Positions 17,203-25,802 of a stretch of DNA of 50,463 nucleotides are shown here, one piece after another. The stretch is taken from assembly GCA_019312665.1 (NCBI GenBank), contig JAFDCZ010000006.1:1-50463 (forward strand), written 5' to 3'. A program made the translations under genes and the position numbers. Each line of letters begins with the position of its first letter. Positions within the stretch are counted from its first letter, which is position 1. A model generated the notes under the pieces. That model saw only the letters and a program-made list of their open reading frames with translations. It had not been told where the DNA came from and did no database searches. The DNA is from Deltaproteobacteria bacterium. GTDB taxonomy: Bacteria; Myxococcota_A; UBA9160; UBA6930.

Positions 17203-18358
17203 CCGTCGTCTCCACCACCATCATCTCCTCTACGAGGTCGGCGGTTCGCTCCGCTGCGCCTCCGCGGCCCAGCCGCTCGCACACCCCGGCCAGAGCGCGC
17301 TTCTGGGCGTCCCGTTCGGGCCCGGCGATCCGCGCAAGGAGCGCTTCGGCAATCGGCCCCGGCTGGGCCTCTTCTTGAAGGAACTCGGGGATGACGGTCT
17401 CCCCAGCGATCAGATTCGGCATCGTGAACGACGGCACCTTGACCAGCCTACGCATCAAGAACGCGGTCAGCGGATGGGCGCGGGCGGCCACGACCGCAGG
17501 CGTTCCGAGCACGGCGATCTCGACCGTGACCGTTCCGGGCTTCGAGAGCGCCACGTCCGCCGCACGAATGACCTCACGGGTACGCCCCTCGAAGACACGC
17601 AGGTCGATGAGGGAAGGCAATGCGGCCTCACGCACACGGTCGTCGATCGTCTCGCGCGGAATGCTCGGCGCGACCCCGATCGCGAATCGCACCCGTGGAT
17701 CCCGGGCGTGCACGGCCTTCACGACGTCCAACTGCAGCGGCAGGGTATCGCGCACCTCGTTGCGACGGCTGCCCGGCAGGAGCGCTACGCACGGCGCCTC
17801 GCCCTCCAGGCCGAGCGCACTTCGGCAGCTCTCAGCGTCTCTCCCCTCCAGGAAGGGTCGCAGGCGATCGACCACCGGGTGGCCGACGAACGTGACGGGC
17901 AAGCCGGTGCCTGAATAGACCTCCACCTCGAAGGGAAAGATCACGGCCATGTGATCGACCCGCCGGGCGATCTTTTGGATACGCCCCGTTCGCCACGCCC
18001 AGACCTGGGGGCTCACGTAGTAGAGCACCGGGATGCCCGCTTTGCTCGCCGTTCGAGCCAACGGAATATTGAAGTCCGGCGCATCGACCAGGACCACGAG
18101 ATCCGGACGCGCTTTCAAGATTTTGCGCAGCCGCCGCCAGGCACTCACGATACGGCCAACGTCGCCGAGCACTTCGACCAGCCCACCCACGGCGATTTCG
18201 TGCTGGTGGACGACGATCTCCACGCCAGCTTTCTCCATCTCCGGTCCGCCGAGCCCGATGAAGTGCAGCTCCGGCCTGCGTCGCCGCAGCGTTTCCACAA
18301 GGGCCGCCGCATGCTGCTCGCCTGAAGCGTCGCCGGCCGAGACAAACACCTTGCTCAT
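17183..18358 (-). CDS. lpxB: Lipid-A-disaccharide synthase
   Basis: A 391-residue GT19 enzyme that condenses UDP-2,3-diacylglucosamine with lipid X. Clear family blocks are VSAGDASGEQHAAALV (N-terminus), YYVSPQVWAWRTGRI, FVGHPVVD, LLPGSRRNEV and SKPGTVTVEIAVLGTP. Length is normal. The ATG at 18358 overlaps the TGA of the Gfo/Idh gene (ATGA). The lpxI product upstream in the operon makes lipid X for this step. Confidence 0.97.
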   Translation of the reverse strand: MSKVFVSAGDASGEQHAAALVETLRRRRPELHFIGLGGPEMEKAGVEIVVHQHEIAVGGLVEVLGDVGRIVSAWRRLRKILKARPDLVVLVDAPDFNIPLARTASKAGIPVLYYVSPQVWAWRTGRIQKIARRVDHMAVIFPFEVEVYSGTGLPVTFVGHPVVDRLRPFLEGRDAESCRSALGLEGEAPCVALLPGSRRNEVRDTLPLQLDVVKAVHARDPRVRFAIGVAPSIPRETIDDRVREAALPSLIDLRVFEGRTREVIRAADVALSKPGTVTVEIAVLGTPAVVAARAHPLTAFLMRRLVKVPSFTMPNLIAGETVIPEFLQEEAQPGPIAEALLARIAGPERDAQKRALAGVCERLGRGGAAERTADLVEEMMVVETTDGAAKA

Positions 18359-19305
18359 GTGAACGGTTCCAACGCCGGCATGGCCTCGATGACCCTCAAG
18401 GCTGAACGCAGCGCTGCCAGCCCATGATCCGCGGCCCCTTCGCCCACGCTGCGGCTCTTCACCGCGTCCCGGAAGGAACGAAGCTGCGCCTCCAGAGCAT
18501 CGGTACGATCGATCGCGACGCGTTCCAGCGAGATCTCCCTACGACCGTCGGCATCCGGAGCACCACGCTCGGCGAGCACCAACTCGCGCTCGAGCAGATC
18601 GACGGAGAGGTAGCCATCGACCTGGAAGAAGCGGATCTTGCGCAGGGGCTGAGGAGAGACGCGGCTTGCCGTAACGTTCGCGACGCAGCCACTGCGAAAA
18701 GTGAGCCGCGCGTTGGCGATATCGACGCGCTCGGTGATGACAGGCACACCGACGGCCTCGATGCGTTCCGGCTCGTCTCCGACCACGCGTTGAATCAGAT
18801 CCAGATCATGGATCATCAGATCGCGCACGACATCGACATCCGTCGCCCGGTCAGGGAACGGACCGAGGCGATGAGCTTCGATGAAGAGCGGCCGACGGAT
18901 TCGTTCGGCCGCCTTCCGCATGGCGGCGTTGAACCACTCGAGGTGGCCTACCTGCACGATGCGCCCCGCTTTCCGAGCCTGGGCAATGAGCTGCTCGGCT
19001 TCGTGGAGCGTCGCCGCGATGGGCTTCTCGACGAGTACATCCAACCCGGCATGCAGGGCTTCGCCGACGACCTCCGCGTGGCTGATCGTCGGCACCGCCA
19101 CGATCACGGCGTCGAGGCCACTCGAGGCCTGGCTCAGATCATCGAAGGCTGCGACGCCGAATTCGGTCGCCACGCTTCGCGCGCGTTCGATCTCACGATC
19201 GACCACGGCGACCAGCTCGATGCCTTCCTCTTCCAGCGCCTTCGCCTTCTGGGCGTGAAAGCGGCCCATATGCCCGACACCGACGACCGCCAGTCGCAGG
19301 GTCAT
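18355..19305 (-). CDS. Gfo/Idh/MocA family oxidoreductase
   Basis: A 316-residue NAD(P)-dependent oxidoreductase. The Rossmann segment is LRLAVVGVGHMGRFHAQKA, and LDVLVEKPIAATLHEAEQ carries the family EKP motif with the conserved Lys. DLMIHDLDLI supplies the catalytic His. Genes of this type often lie between lpxI and lpxB in deltaproteobacterial-type genomes, which hints at a role in lipid A precursor chemistry, such as making a modified UDP-sugar. The substrate is not known; GnnA-type oxidation of UDP-GlcNAc is one possibility, but no aminotransferase partner (GnnB) is adjacent. Confidence 0.9.
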   Translation of the reverse strand: MTLRLAVVGVGHMGRFHAQKAKALEEEGIELVAVVDREIERARSVATEFGVAAFDDLSQASSGLDAVIVAVPTISHAEVVGEALHAGLDVLVEKPIAATLHEAEQLIAQARKAGRIVQVGHLEWFNAAMRKAAERIRRPLFIEAHRLGPFPDRATDVDVVRDLMIHDLDLIQRVVGDEPERIEAVGVPVITERVDIANARLTFRSGCVANVTASRVSPQPLRKIRFFQVDGYLSVDLLERELVLAERGAPDADGRREISLERVAIDRTDALEAQLRSFRDAVKSRSVGEGAADHGLAALRSALRVIEAMPALEPFT

Positions 19306-20147
19306 CGGTCGCCCTCTCCCACGTCGAGTCTTCCGTCCCTCATCCCGACCACGGCGATCCCATGTCGATCAGCCTCGGCCAGGAGTGCCTCGCGCTCGAG
19401 CACGACGGTCTTCCCTGCCTCGACCGCCAGGGCCCGCGCACCTCCCTTCGCGAGTGCCTGCACGGTGGCCAACCCGATCGTCGGAACGTCGAAGCGCATG
19501 TCCTGGGCGGGCTTCGCAACCTTGACGACGATTGCACCCGGTTCACCCAGGGCGCAACCGCGTTCCACGGCTGCGTCCGTACCCTCGACGGCTTCCAGGG
19601 CGAGAACCGCCTTCCCGCGCACGACCACCGTCTGGCCCACATCGAGCTCGCCGATCGCCTTGGCGATCGGCCAACCGAATTCGATGTCCGCGAGCTCTTC
19701 GGGCCCGGGTTCGACGGAACCAAGAATGCCGACCTCGGCCAACAGCCCGGGCGCGAGTTCAGCCTGGCCCAACAAGGAGAACCCCTCCTCGACCAGAAGA
19801 CTCGCGAAGACACCGAGCAGGGAATCGTCCTTGCGATCGGCCAATCCCGCAAGCGCCTTCAAGGCCCGGGCGTCGGGTTTCACGAGGTCCGGGCGCTCCC
19901 AAAGAAAAGTCTTTGGCACCTTGCCAGCCATGACCAACGTGTCTGCGCCCGCTTCCCGGAAGTGGGCCATCATCGGCTCCACTTCCCCAACGTGCACCCA
20001 GGCGAAGCTCTCGACCTCGTCGGCCAGGGAGGGCTCGGTCAGGCCGTGCAAACCGATGGCAACGACACGCGTGCCTCCCTCACGGGCGGCCCGGGCCACC
20101 TCGATCGGGAAGCAACCGAGGCCGGCGATGAGCCCGATGACCTCCAT
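19302..20147 (-). CDS. lpxI: UDP-2,3-diacylglucosamine pyrophosphatase LpxI
   Basis: A 281-residue enzyme (DUF1009 family) that cleaves UDP-2,3-diacylglucosamine to lipid X, replacing LpxH in many alpha- and deltaproteobacteria. The N-terminus reads IGLIAGLGCFPIEVARAARE. The C-terminal catalytic domain contains DMRFDVPTIGLATVQALAKG, whose Asp residues correspond to the known active site. The start at the ATG 20147 begins exactly at the conserved MEVIGLIAG; a longer frame upstream overlaps lpxA. It lies 7 bases after lpxA and overlaps the Gfo/Idh gene. Confidence 0.95.
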   Translation of the reverse strand: MEVIGLIAGLGCFPIEVARAAREGGTRVVAIGLHGLTEPSLADEVESFAWVHVGEVEPMMAHFREAGADTLVMAGKVPKTFLWERPDLVKPDARALKALAGLADRKDDSLLGVFASLLVEEGFSLLGQAELAPGLLAEVGILGSVEPGPEELADIEFGWPIAKAIGELDVGQTVVVRGKAVLALEAVEGTDAAVERGCALGEPGAIVVKVAKPAQDMRFDVPTIGLATVQALAKGGARALAVEAGKTVVLEREALLAEADRHGIAVVGMRDGRLDVGEGDR

Positions 20148-20154
20148 GGAAGGA

Positions 20155-20931
20155 TTACCGGGAAACTCCGCGCTCCGAGGTCTCGACGAACGCCACCAGC
20201 CGCTTGACCTCATCGCTATCGAAGCCTTCTTCGCGAACCTGGGAAAGCGCCACCTCGAGGCGAAGCTTCGAAAAGAACAAGGTGTGAAAAGCCCGCTTGA
20301 TCTGGCCCCGCACTTCCGGAGAGAAGCCCCGCCTCCTCAGACCGATCACATTCACACCGCGGGTGGTCGCCCGTTCTCCGGCGACGATCGAGAAGGGCGG
20401 CGCGTCCTTGGTCACCCCTGTGAGCCCGCCCACCATCGCCGACTCGCCGATCCGGGCGAACTGGTGGACGCCACAGAGCCCGCCGATCACCGCGTAGTCC
20501 CCCACCTCGACGTGGCCAGCAATCGCGCATTGACTCGCAATGATGCAGTGGGAGCCGATCTGGCAGTCGTGACCGATATGAACGCCGCTCATGATCAGGT
20601 TGTCGTCACCGAGACGAGTGGCGCCTCCTCCCTTGACCGTACCCACGTGGATGCTGGAGTGCTCTCGGATCACGTTATTGCAGCCGATCACCAACTCTGT
20701 CGTCTCGCCAGAGAAATCCTTGTCCTGGGGATCCTCCCCGACCACCGCAAAGGAGAAGATTCGCGACCCCTCGCCGATCCGGGTGCGTCCCCAGACATGG
20801 GCATGAGGACGGAGCTCGACCCGAGGACCGAGTTCGACCTCGGGGCCCACGATGGCGTAGGCCCCGACGACGACATCATCGGCCAGCTTCGCGCTGGGAT
20901 CGATGACCGCGGTGGGATGAACCTGAGGCAT
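20155..20931 (-). CDS. lpxA: UDP-N-acetylglucosamine acyltransferase
   Basis: A 258-residue left-handed beta-helix acyltransferase, the first step of lipid A synthesis. Hexapeptide repeats run from about residue 5 to 190. The catalytic His is in MSGVHIGHDCQIG. GTVKGGGATRLGDDNLIM and GVNVIGLRRRGFS are LpxA-specific, and the helical C-terminus follows. Length equals the usual 255-265. Unlike most operons of this kind, lpxD and fabZ are not between skp and lpxA; skp ends 8 bases away. Confidence 0.97.
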   Translation of the reverse strand: MPQVHPTAVIDPSAKLADDVVVGAYAIVGPEVELGPRVELRPHAHVWGRTRIGEGSRIFSFAVVGEDPQDKDFSGETTELVIGCNNVIREHSSIHVGTVKGGGATRLGDDNLIMSGVHIGHDCQIGSHCIIASQCAIAGHVEVGDYAVIGGLCGVHQFARIGESAMVGGLTGVTKDAPPFSIVAGERATTRGVNVIGLRRRGFSPEVRGQIKRAFHTLFFSKLRLEVALSQVREEGFDSDEVKRLVAFVETSERGVSR

Positions 20932-20939
20932 CTTCAGCG

Positions 20940-21464
20940 TCAGCTCTGCTTGTTGAAGCGACCCACGACCATATCCGTGATGTCGAGAGCCTCCCTGGAG
21001 TAGATCAGCCCCGGAGCATCGCGCTGTAAAATGACCGTGAAGCCCTGCTCCTTCCCGATCTCCTCGATGATCTCCATCATCTTGGCCTGGAGCGGCGCAA
21101 GGATTCGACCCTGGTCGATCTTGAACTGGCCCTCGAGCTCCTTGTACTTGCTCTCGATCTGGTTGGTGAGCTCAGCCATTTCCACCTGCTTGTCGAAGAG
21201 CGCGCTCTCGGAAAGCACGTACTTCTTGCCGCGGATCTCCTCCTGCAACGCGTTGCGCCGCTCGATCATCGGTTGGAGCGCGCTCTGGGCCTCACGTTCT
21301 TTCCGAGAGAGCTCCTCGCGTGCGGATTTTCCTTGGTCGGTCGAGGTGAGGGCTTCCTGCATGTCGACCACACCGATCTTGAGACCGTCATCGGCCCCGG
21401 TCTGGGCGAAGGCGAGCAAGGCGATTGCGATCACCGCGAGCCATTGGATTCTTCGCGTCATCAT
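20940..21464 (-). CDS. skp: Periplasmic chaperone Skp/OmpH
   Basis: A 174-residue protein with an N-terminal signal peptide (cleavage near AFAQTGADDG) followed by KIGVVDMQEALTSTDQGKSA and a long charged coiled-coil (about residues 55-125), as in the jellyfish-shaped Skp trimer. It holds unfolded outer-membrane proteins for BamA. Two ATGs stand together at 21464 and 21461, 5 and 8 bases after a GGAG ribosome-binding site. It lies 26 bases after bamA, as usual. The open frame further upstream shadows bamA. Confidence 0.94.
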   Translation of the reverse strand: MMTRRIQWLAVIAIALLAFAQTGADDGLKIGVVDMQEALTSTDQGKSAREELSRKEREAQSALQPMIERRNALQEEIRGKKYVLSESALFDKQVEMAELTNQIESKYKELEGQFKIDQGRILAPLQAKMMEIIEEIGKEQGFTVILQRDAPGLIYSREALDITDMVVGRFNKQS

Positions 21465-21490
21465 TTCTACTCCTGTTGGTGGCGGCCGAC

Positions 21491-24400
21491 CTAGAAGGTC
21501 GCACCGCCGACGGAGAACTCGAAGACCTGGCCGTCTTCGACCTCCAGTTTGTTGATGGGAAAGCCAACGAACGCCTGGAGCGGTCCGAAGGGCGAGAACC
21601 ACTGCACCCCGAAGCCCGTTCCAAAACGCCAATCGGCAAGGTCAATGAACGACTGGGTCTCGTCGAATGCGTTGCCCATGTCGAGGAAGAGAATTCCGAC
21701 CAGCCCGAGAGACTCGGAGATCGGGAAGCGGTACTCGATGGTTGCCGAAAGGAATTTGTTGCCGCCGATCACGTCGGTTTCATCGAGATCGTCGAAGTCA
21801 TCGATGTCCGTGTCGAAGATGCTGTTGCACTTTTCGTCACCGTCGCCCTGCTCGGAGACGAAGGAGTTGTCGAAATCCGTGCAGACCGAGTCGAGCCCGG
21901 TTGCCGTTGGAATGATCGATCGGCCAACCGGCGTAAACGCGTCACCGGTTCCGAAAAGGCCTCCTCGCTTCAGCACCGCTCTCCGGGGGCCGACCGAGCG
22001 GGCCTTGTATCCCCGCAATTGGAAGGTGCCGATCCCGCCGAGGAAGTACCGTTCCGTGAGCGGCAGCTTCACGTCCGTATCGATGTTCTGGAGCGCTTGC
22101 ACTTCGCTATCCGATGCCGTGTCGAAATCCGCCGTGTCGAAGGTGAAATCACCAATCTCATTGAACGGTACGACCCAACCTCCGCGAATGCCAAGCACCC
22201 AGGCGGACTCGTCCCGGAAGGGGAACCAGGATGGCATCCAATCCGGCGTCTTCCTGAACCAGGTGCTGCGGCCTTCAAGGCGGATGTACTTCGCAAAACC
22301 CCCGAGACCTGCGATGTCGGCCGAAACCCCCCAGGCGCTTCCCGACGTCGGGGAGATGCGGTCATTTCGGGTATCCCGTTGCAGCGTCAGGCCCACCAGG
22401 CTGGTGCTCTCGGTACCCCCCAGCAGCTCTCGGAAGATCACGCCGGCCGCGTTGAAGCCTCCGCGTTCGGTGATGTCCCGGGCCGAGTAGCTGTAACGGA
22501 CGGAACCACGCGTCGTGTGCGCCTCGTCGAGAAAATGCGAGAGCGTGAAGTCGATGCCGGTCTGCTCCTGCTCGAAGTCGGTGAACTCCAGGTCGGTACG
22601 AGAGAGGGAAGCGGCGAAGCCGAAGGTCGACCCCATGAAATAGGGATCCGTAAAGGAAAGGAAGAAGCGGGTGCTCGTACCGCCGATATCGGCCGAGAGA
22701 GCCAGCCCATAGCCGCGTCCGAAGAGATTCGACTGGGAGACCGAGCCGGAAACGACGAATTTGTCGAGCGACGAAAATCCCGCTCCGAAGGAGAGGGAGC
22801 CAGTAGGCCTCTCGATCACACGCACCTCGAGATCGAGCTGGTCTTCGAAGTCCGTGAGCTTGGCATCCAGCGAGATGTCCTCGAAATAGCCGAGGCCGCG
22901 AATTCGCCGGTTCGCGAGACGCATCCGACGGACGGAGTAGAGCTCGCCTTCGACGGTCGGCACCTCGCGTCGGATGACCGTATCGACCGTGGTGGTATTG
23001 CCCGTGATATCGATCTCGCGAATGAAGTAGAGCGGGCCCTTCACCACCTCGAACGTCACGTCGACCACTTCGTCCGTTTCGTTCACCCGGGTCAGCGGTG
23101 CGACCTCTGCCTGGTAGAACCCGCGATTCGTGTAGAAATCTTCGAGCGACTTCAGATCGGAGTTCAAGAAAGATCGACTGAAAGGCTCGCCGACCTTCAG
23201 GCTGAGACGATCACGAAGGGCATCGATATCGACCGAGTCGTCGCCAGCAACATCCACGGTGCCCGTGTTGAACCGGCGTCCCTCCTTGATCTCGACGACG
23301 ACCTCCAGACCGTCCTCGACGGGTGTCACTTCCGGGTCGGAAATCTCGACCTGGATGTAGCCCGCATCCAGGTATTTCGATTGGAGTGTCTGCAGATCCT
23401 GCATGAAGACCGGCTCCGAGTAGGTGCCAGAGCGGTCCAGATACTTGGTGACGTAGGAGTACCAGCGCCATGATTTCGTCTTGAGCCGCAGGTTCAGCTC
23501 ATCATCCGTGAACTCTTCATTTCCGTCGAAGGAGATCTTGGTGAGTGTGAGCTTGTCGTTCTCGGAGACTTCGAAATTCACGGCGACCGCGTCGGGCCCG
23601 GTCTCCTCGATCTCGTACCGCACCTGCGCCAGGTAGTACCCCTCGGCCCGGTAGAGCGCTTCGATCCGCTCGCGATTTTCGAAGAGCAACGGGATGTCCA
23701 GGGTGGAGCCCGTGGTCAAGGTGAGGTTGTCGCGGATCTTCTCGCCATCCACGCTGTCGTTGCCGGTGATCGAGACCTGTCGAATGACCGGATTCTCCTC
23801 GACCTCGAACGTAATCACCCGGCCATCAACGCCCTCATCGGAAAGCACGCGTACATTGCGGAAGAAACCGAGGCCGTGGATCTCACGCACATCCTCGGAG
23901 ATGCGGCGGGCATCGTAGGGATCCCCGGCGCGGGTCGTGATCCGAGCCCGGATGGCACCGGCCTCGATGCGTTTATTCCCCTCGATGCGAACTTCGGCGA
24001 TCGGATCGCCGACCTCCTGGATGTCGCCCAGGGGCAGGATGCGCTCCGTCGGCACCAGGCGGTAGACGACACGCACGCCCTCCCGTCCACGCTCGGTCTG
24101 GACACTGGCGGAAGCGATTCCCGGCATGCCCCTCAAGGTCGAGAGATCGTCCCGAACGGCGGCACTATCGTAGGCCGCGCCCGGCTGCATGCGCAGACGG
24201 CTCGTCGTCTCCTCGGGCAGGTCCTGGACGCCCGTCACTTCGACCGCGACCACCCGCGCCCGGAACGTGCCCTCCCCTACGATCGAGAGCACCCGGCTGG
24301 CCAGCTCGTTGATGCGATCCAGGAGGGCGTCATCATTCTCGGCCGTGAACACCATGGTCGACGTGGCGACGAGGCTATCGACCGGGGTGACGCGAACGTC

Positions 24401-24790
24401 GAGACTGTAGTGACCGGCCAGCTCCGTCAGGCTGCCGAGCACCACGAAATCTGCGCCCACCTCGCGAGCCAGCCGTCGCACCACGGCCTCGGTCCGCTCA
24501 CCCGGGTAGGCGACCAACGTCTCACGAACCGTCAGCGCCTCGACCACCTCGACCCGCTCGCTGGCTTCGAGTCGTGTGGCGAGCAGATCGGCCAGGGAGT
24601 TCTCGAGATAGTCGAGCGGCTCGGCGCTATGCACTTCGAACGGCAGGACGGCGACGACGATGCGGACGGCGTCTTGGGCCGCTGCACTCCGAGGTGCGAG
24701 CCCCGTGAGCAGCAGCCCTCCGAGCAGAGCAAGGGCCATGATTCGCTGAAGGCGCAACGTGTGGATCCCCACCTCGTGAATTCGGTGCAT
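21491..24790 (-). CDS. bamA: Outer-membrane assembly factor BamA with an extra N-terminal domain
   Basis: A protein of about 1,099 residues; BamA is usually 760-830. The signal peptide ends near RSAAAQDA. Residues about 43-172 form an extra alpha/beta domain (IVVAVLPFEVHSAEPLDYLE, then GADFVVLGSLTEL) resembling TolB-N/CsgG-type periplasmic domains. POTRA-like repeats follow (for example IAEVRIEGNKRIEAGAIRAR, VSITGNDSVDGEKIRDNL, LTKISFDGNEEFTDDEL, IREIDITGNTTTVDTVIRRE). The C-terminal barrel has GSVSQSNLFGRGYGLAL, the LRGY loop-6 motif and a terminal Phe. A late barrel loop is Asp-rich (FDTDIDDFDDLDETDV). Start is uncertain: ATG 24790 is given, but a TTG at 24754 also gives a good signal peptide. 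Confidence 0.93.
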   Translation of the reverse strand: MHRIHEVGIHTLRLQRIMALALLGGLLLTGLAPRSAAAQDAVRIVVAVLPFEVHSAEPLDYLENSLADLLATRLEASERVEVVEALTVRETLVAYPGERTEAVVRRLAREVGADFVVLGSLTELAGHYSLDVRVTPVDSLVATSTMVFTAENDDALLDRINELASRVLSIVGEGTFRARVVAVEVTGVQDLPEETTSRLRMQPGAAYDSAAVRDDLSTLRGMPGIASASVQTERGREGVRVVYRLVPTERILPLGDIQEVGDPIAEVRIEGNKRIEAGAIRARITTRAGDPYDARRISEDVREIHGLGFFRNVRVLSDEGVDGRVITFEVEENPVIRQVSITGNDSVDGEKIRDNLTLTTGSTLDIPLLFENRERIEALYRAEGYYLAQVRYEIEETGPDAVAVNFEVSENDKLTLTKISFDGNEEFTDDELNLRLKTKSWRWYSYVTKYLDRSGTYSEPVFMQDLQTLQSKYLDAGYIQVEISDPEVTPVEDGLEVVVEIKEGRRFNTGTVDVAGDDSVDIDALRDRLSLKVGEPFSRSFLNSDLKSLEDFYTNRGFYQAEVAPLTRVNETDEVVDVTFEVVKGPLYFIREIDITGNTTTVDTVIRREVPTVEGELYSVRRMRLANRRIRGLGYFEDISLDAKLTDFEDQLDLEVRVIERPTGSLSFGAGFSSLDKFVVSGSVSQSNLFGRGYGLALSADIGGTSTRFFLSFTDPYFMGSTFGFAASLSRTDLEFTDFEQEQTGIDFTLSHFLDEAHTTRGSVRYSYSARDITERGGFNAAGVIFRELLGGTESTSLVGLTLQRDTRNDRISPTSGSAWGVSADIAGLGGFAKYIRLEGRSTWFRKTPDWMPSWFPFRDESAWVLGIRGGWVVPFNEIGDFTFDTADFDTASDSEVQALQNIDTDVKLPLTERYFLGGIGTFQLRGYKARSVGPRRAVLKRGGLFGTGDAFTPVGRSIIPTATGLDSVCTDFDNSFVSEQGDGDEKCNSIFDTDIDDFDDLDETDVIGGNKFLSATIEYRFPISESLGLVGILFLDMGNAFDETQSFIDLADWRFGTGFGVQWFSPFGPLQAFVGFPINKLEVEDGQVFEFSVGGATF

Positions 24791-25103
24791 GACGCCCATG
24801 GGGGTGAGCCTTCGCAACGGAACCGAAGCCGGGGCGATGGGGGTCGTTCCCCGCCTCCCCAGTGCGCCCCCCAATGAACCGTGGCAGTCCTGCCTCGGCG
24901 GCACCGAAGTCTACTCGTGGCGGAGATTCGAAGCAAGCCGGCGGGAAGGAGTTTTCTCCTTCAAAAACCGGGACTTAGGTTGAAATCCGCCGGCTGGTGC
25001 CCGGAGGGGCCAGAAGCGCCGGGAGCGGCTGTCCAAGGCTTCCCCTCTCGCGCGACATGAACGGCGCGCCGATTCCAGAGAGCCTGCCCAATGAGAGGCG
25101 CAG
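24791..25103. other. Intergenic region upstream of bamA
   Basis: About 313 bases between lolD and bamA with no supported gene. It holds the probable bamA promoter and a perfect hairpin at 24945-24962. Short frames here have no recognisable domain. If one of the later bamA starts is right, this leader is longer. I could not identify a confident -35/-10 or sigma-E type promoter. Confidence 0.5.
24945..24962. repeat. Perfect 7-bp hairpin between lolD and bamA
   Basis: GAAGGAG and CTCCTTC pair around a four-base TTTT loop (AAAA on the minus strand). On the plus strand an A-run follows; on the minus strand the stem is preceded, not followed, by T residues. It therefore lacks the U-tail of an intrinsic terminator for lolD. 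It lies about 155 bases upstream of bamA and may be a leader hairpin or an operator. Confidence 0.45.
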
Positions 25104-25802
25104 CTAGCGGAAGTCCGCGCCGGCCGGCACGAGCTTCCCTCCCTTCAACGTGACCGCTCGCCCGAGCCGGCGAGCCAGCGATTCGTTGTGGGTGACCACC
25201 ACCAAGGCCGTCTGGCGCCTCTCATTGAGGTCGAAGAGCATGTCCGCGACCCGATCCCCGGTCGCCGGGTCGAGGTTGCCCGTGGGTTCGTCCGCCAGGA
25301 TGAGCGCAGGGTCGAGCACCAGGGCTCTTGCAACGGCCACTCGCTGCCGCTCGCCGCCAGAGAGTTTTCCAACCGGATGCCGAATGCGATGGCCCATCTC
25401 GACTTCCTCGAGAATGGTCGCAGCGCGTTCGCCCATTTCGCGCATGGACAGGCCGCGCAACAGGCCCGGCATCATCACGTTCTCCTGGGCCGTGAACTCG
25501 GGCAGGAGGTGATGGAACTGGAAGACGAACCCAAGGGATTCGTTCCTGAAGCTGGCCAGCTCGTCCGGATCCTTCGCGAAGACATCCTCGCCCTCGAAGA
25601 GCACCTGGCCTGAAGTCGGATGGTCGAGGGTTCCGAGAATATGCAGCAGCGTCGACTTTCCGATTCCGGATTGGCCGAGAATGGCCAGGCGCTCGCCGCG
25701 GCCCACGGAAACCTCGAGATCCTCGAGCACGGTGATCTCGCCTTCGCCTGTATGAAAGCTCTTCGAAACGGCGCGGGCCTGAAGGAGAGGCGGTTCCATC
25801 AT
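25104..25802 (-). CDS. lolD: Lipoprotein-releasing ABC transporter ATPase
   Basis: A 232-residue ABC ATPase that powers lipoprotein release from the inner membrane to LolA. Walker A is GQSGIGKST (about 43-51), the signature is LSGGERQR, Walker B is ALILADEP, and the H-loop His is in VVVTHNE. Length and the LGTLDHPTSGQVLFEGEDVF segment match LolD and MacB-type ATPases; the adjoining LolC/E gene supports LolD. The ATG at 25802 overlaps the end of the permease gene (ATGA). Confidence 0.95.
   Translation of the reverse strand: MMEPPLLQARAVSKSFHTGEGEITVLEDLEVSVGRGERLAILGQSGIGKSTLLHILGTLDHPTSGQVLFEGEDVFAKDPDELASFRNESLGFVFQFHHLLPEFTAQENVMMPGLLRGLSMREMGERAATILEEVEMGHRIRHPVGKLSGGERQRVAVARALVLDPALILADEPTGNLDPATGDRVADMLFDLNERRQTALVVVTHNESLARRLGRAVTLKGGKLVPAGADFR

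Noticed and set aside
18424-21003. An 859-codon open frame on the plus strand
   Set aside because: It lies antisense to the Gfo/Idh, lpxI and lpxA genes, has no recognisable domain and reflects GC-rich codon bias in the opposite strand.
21425-23473. A 682-codon open frame on the plus strand
   Set aside because: It is antisense to bamA; the minus-strand protein has clear BamA motifs.
24930-24970. Intrinsic terminator of lolD
   Set aside because: The hairpin is not followed by a U-run in the direction of lolD transcription.
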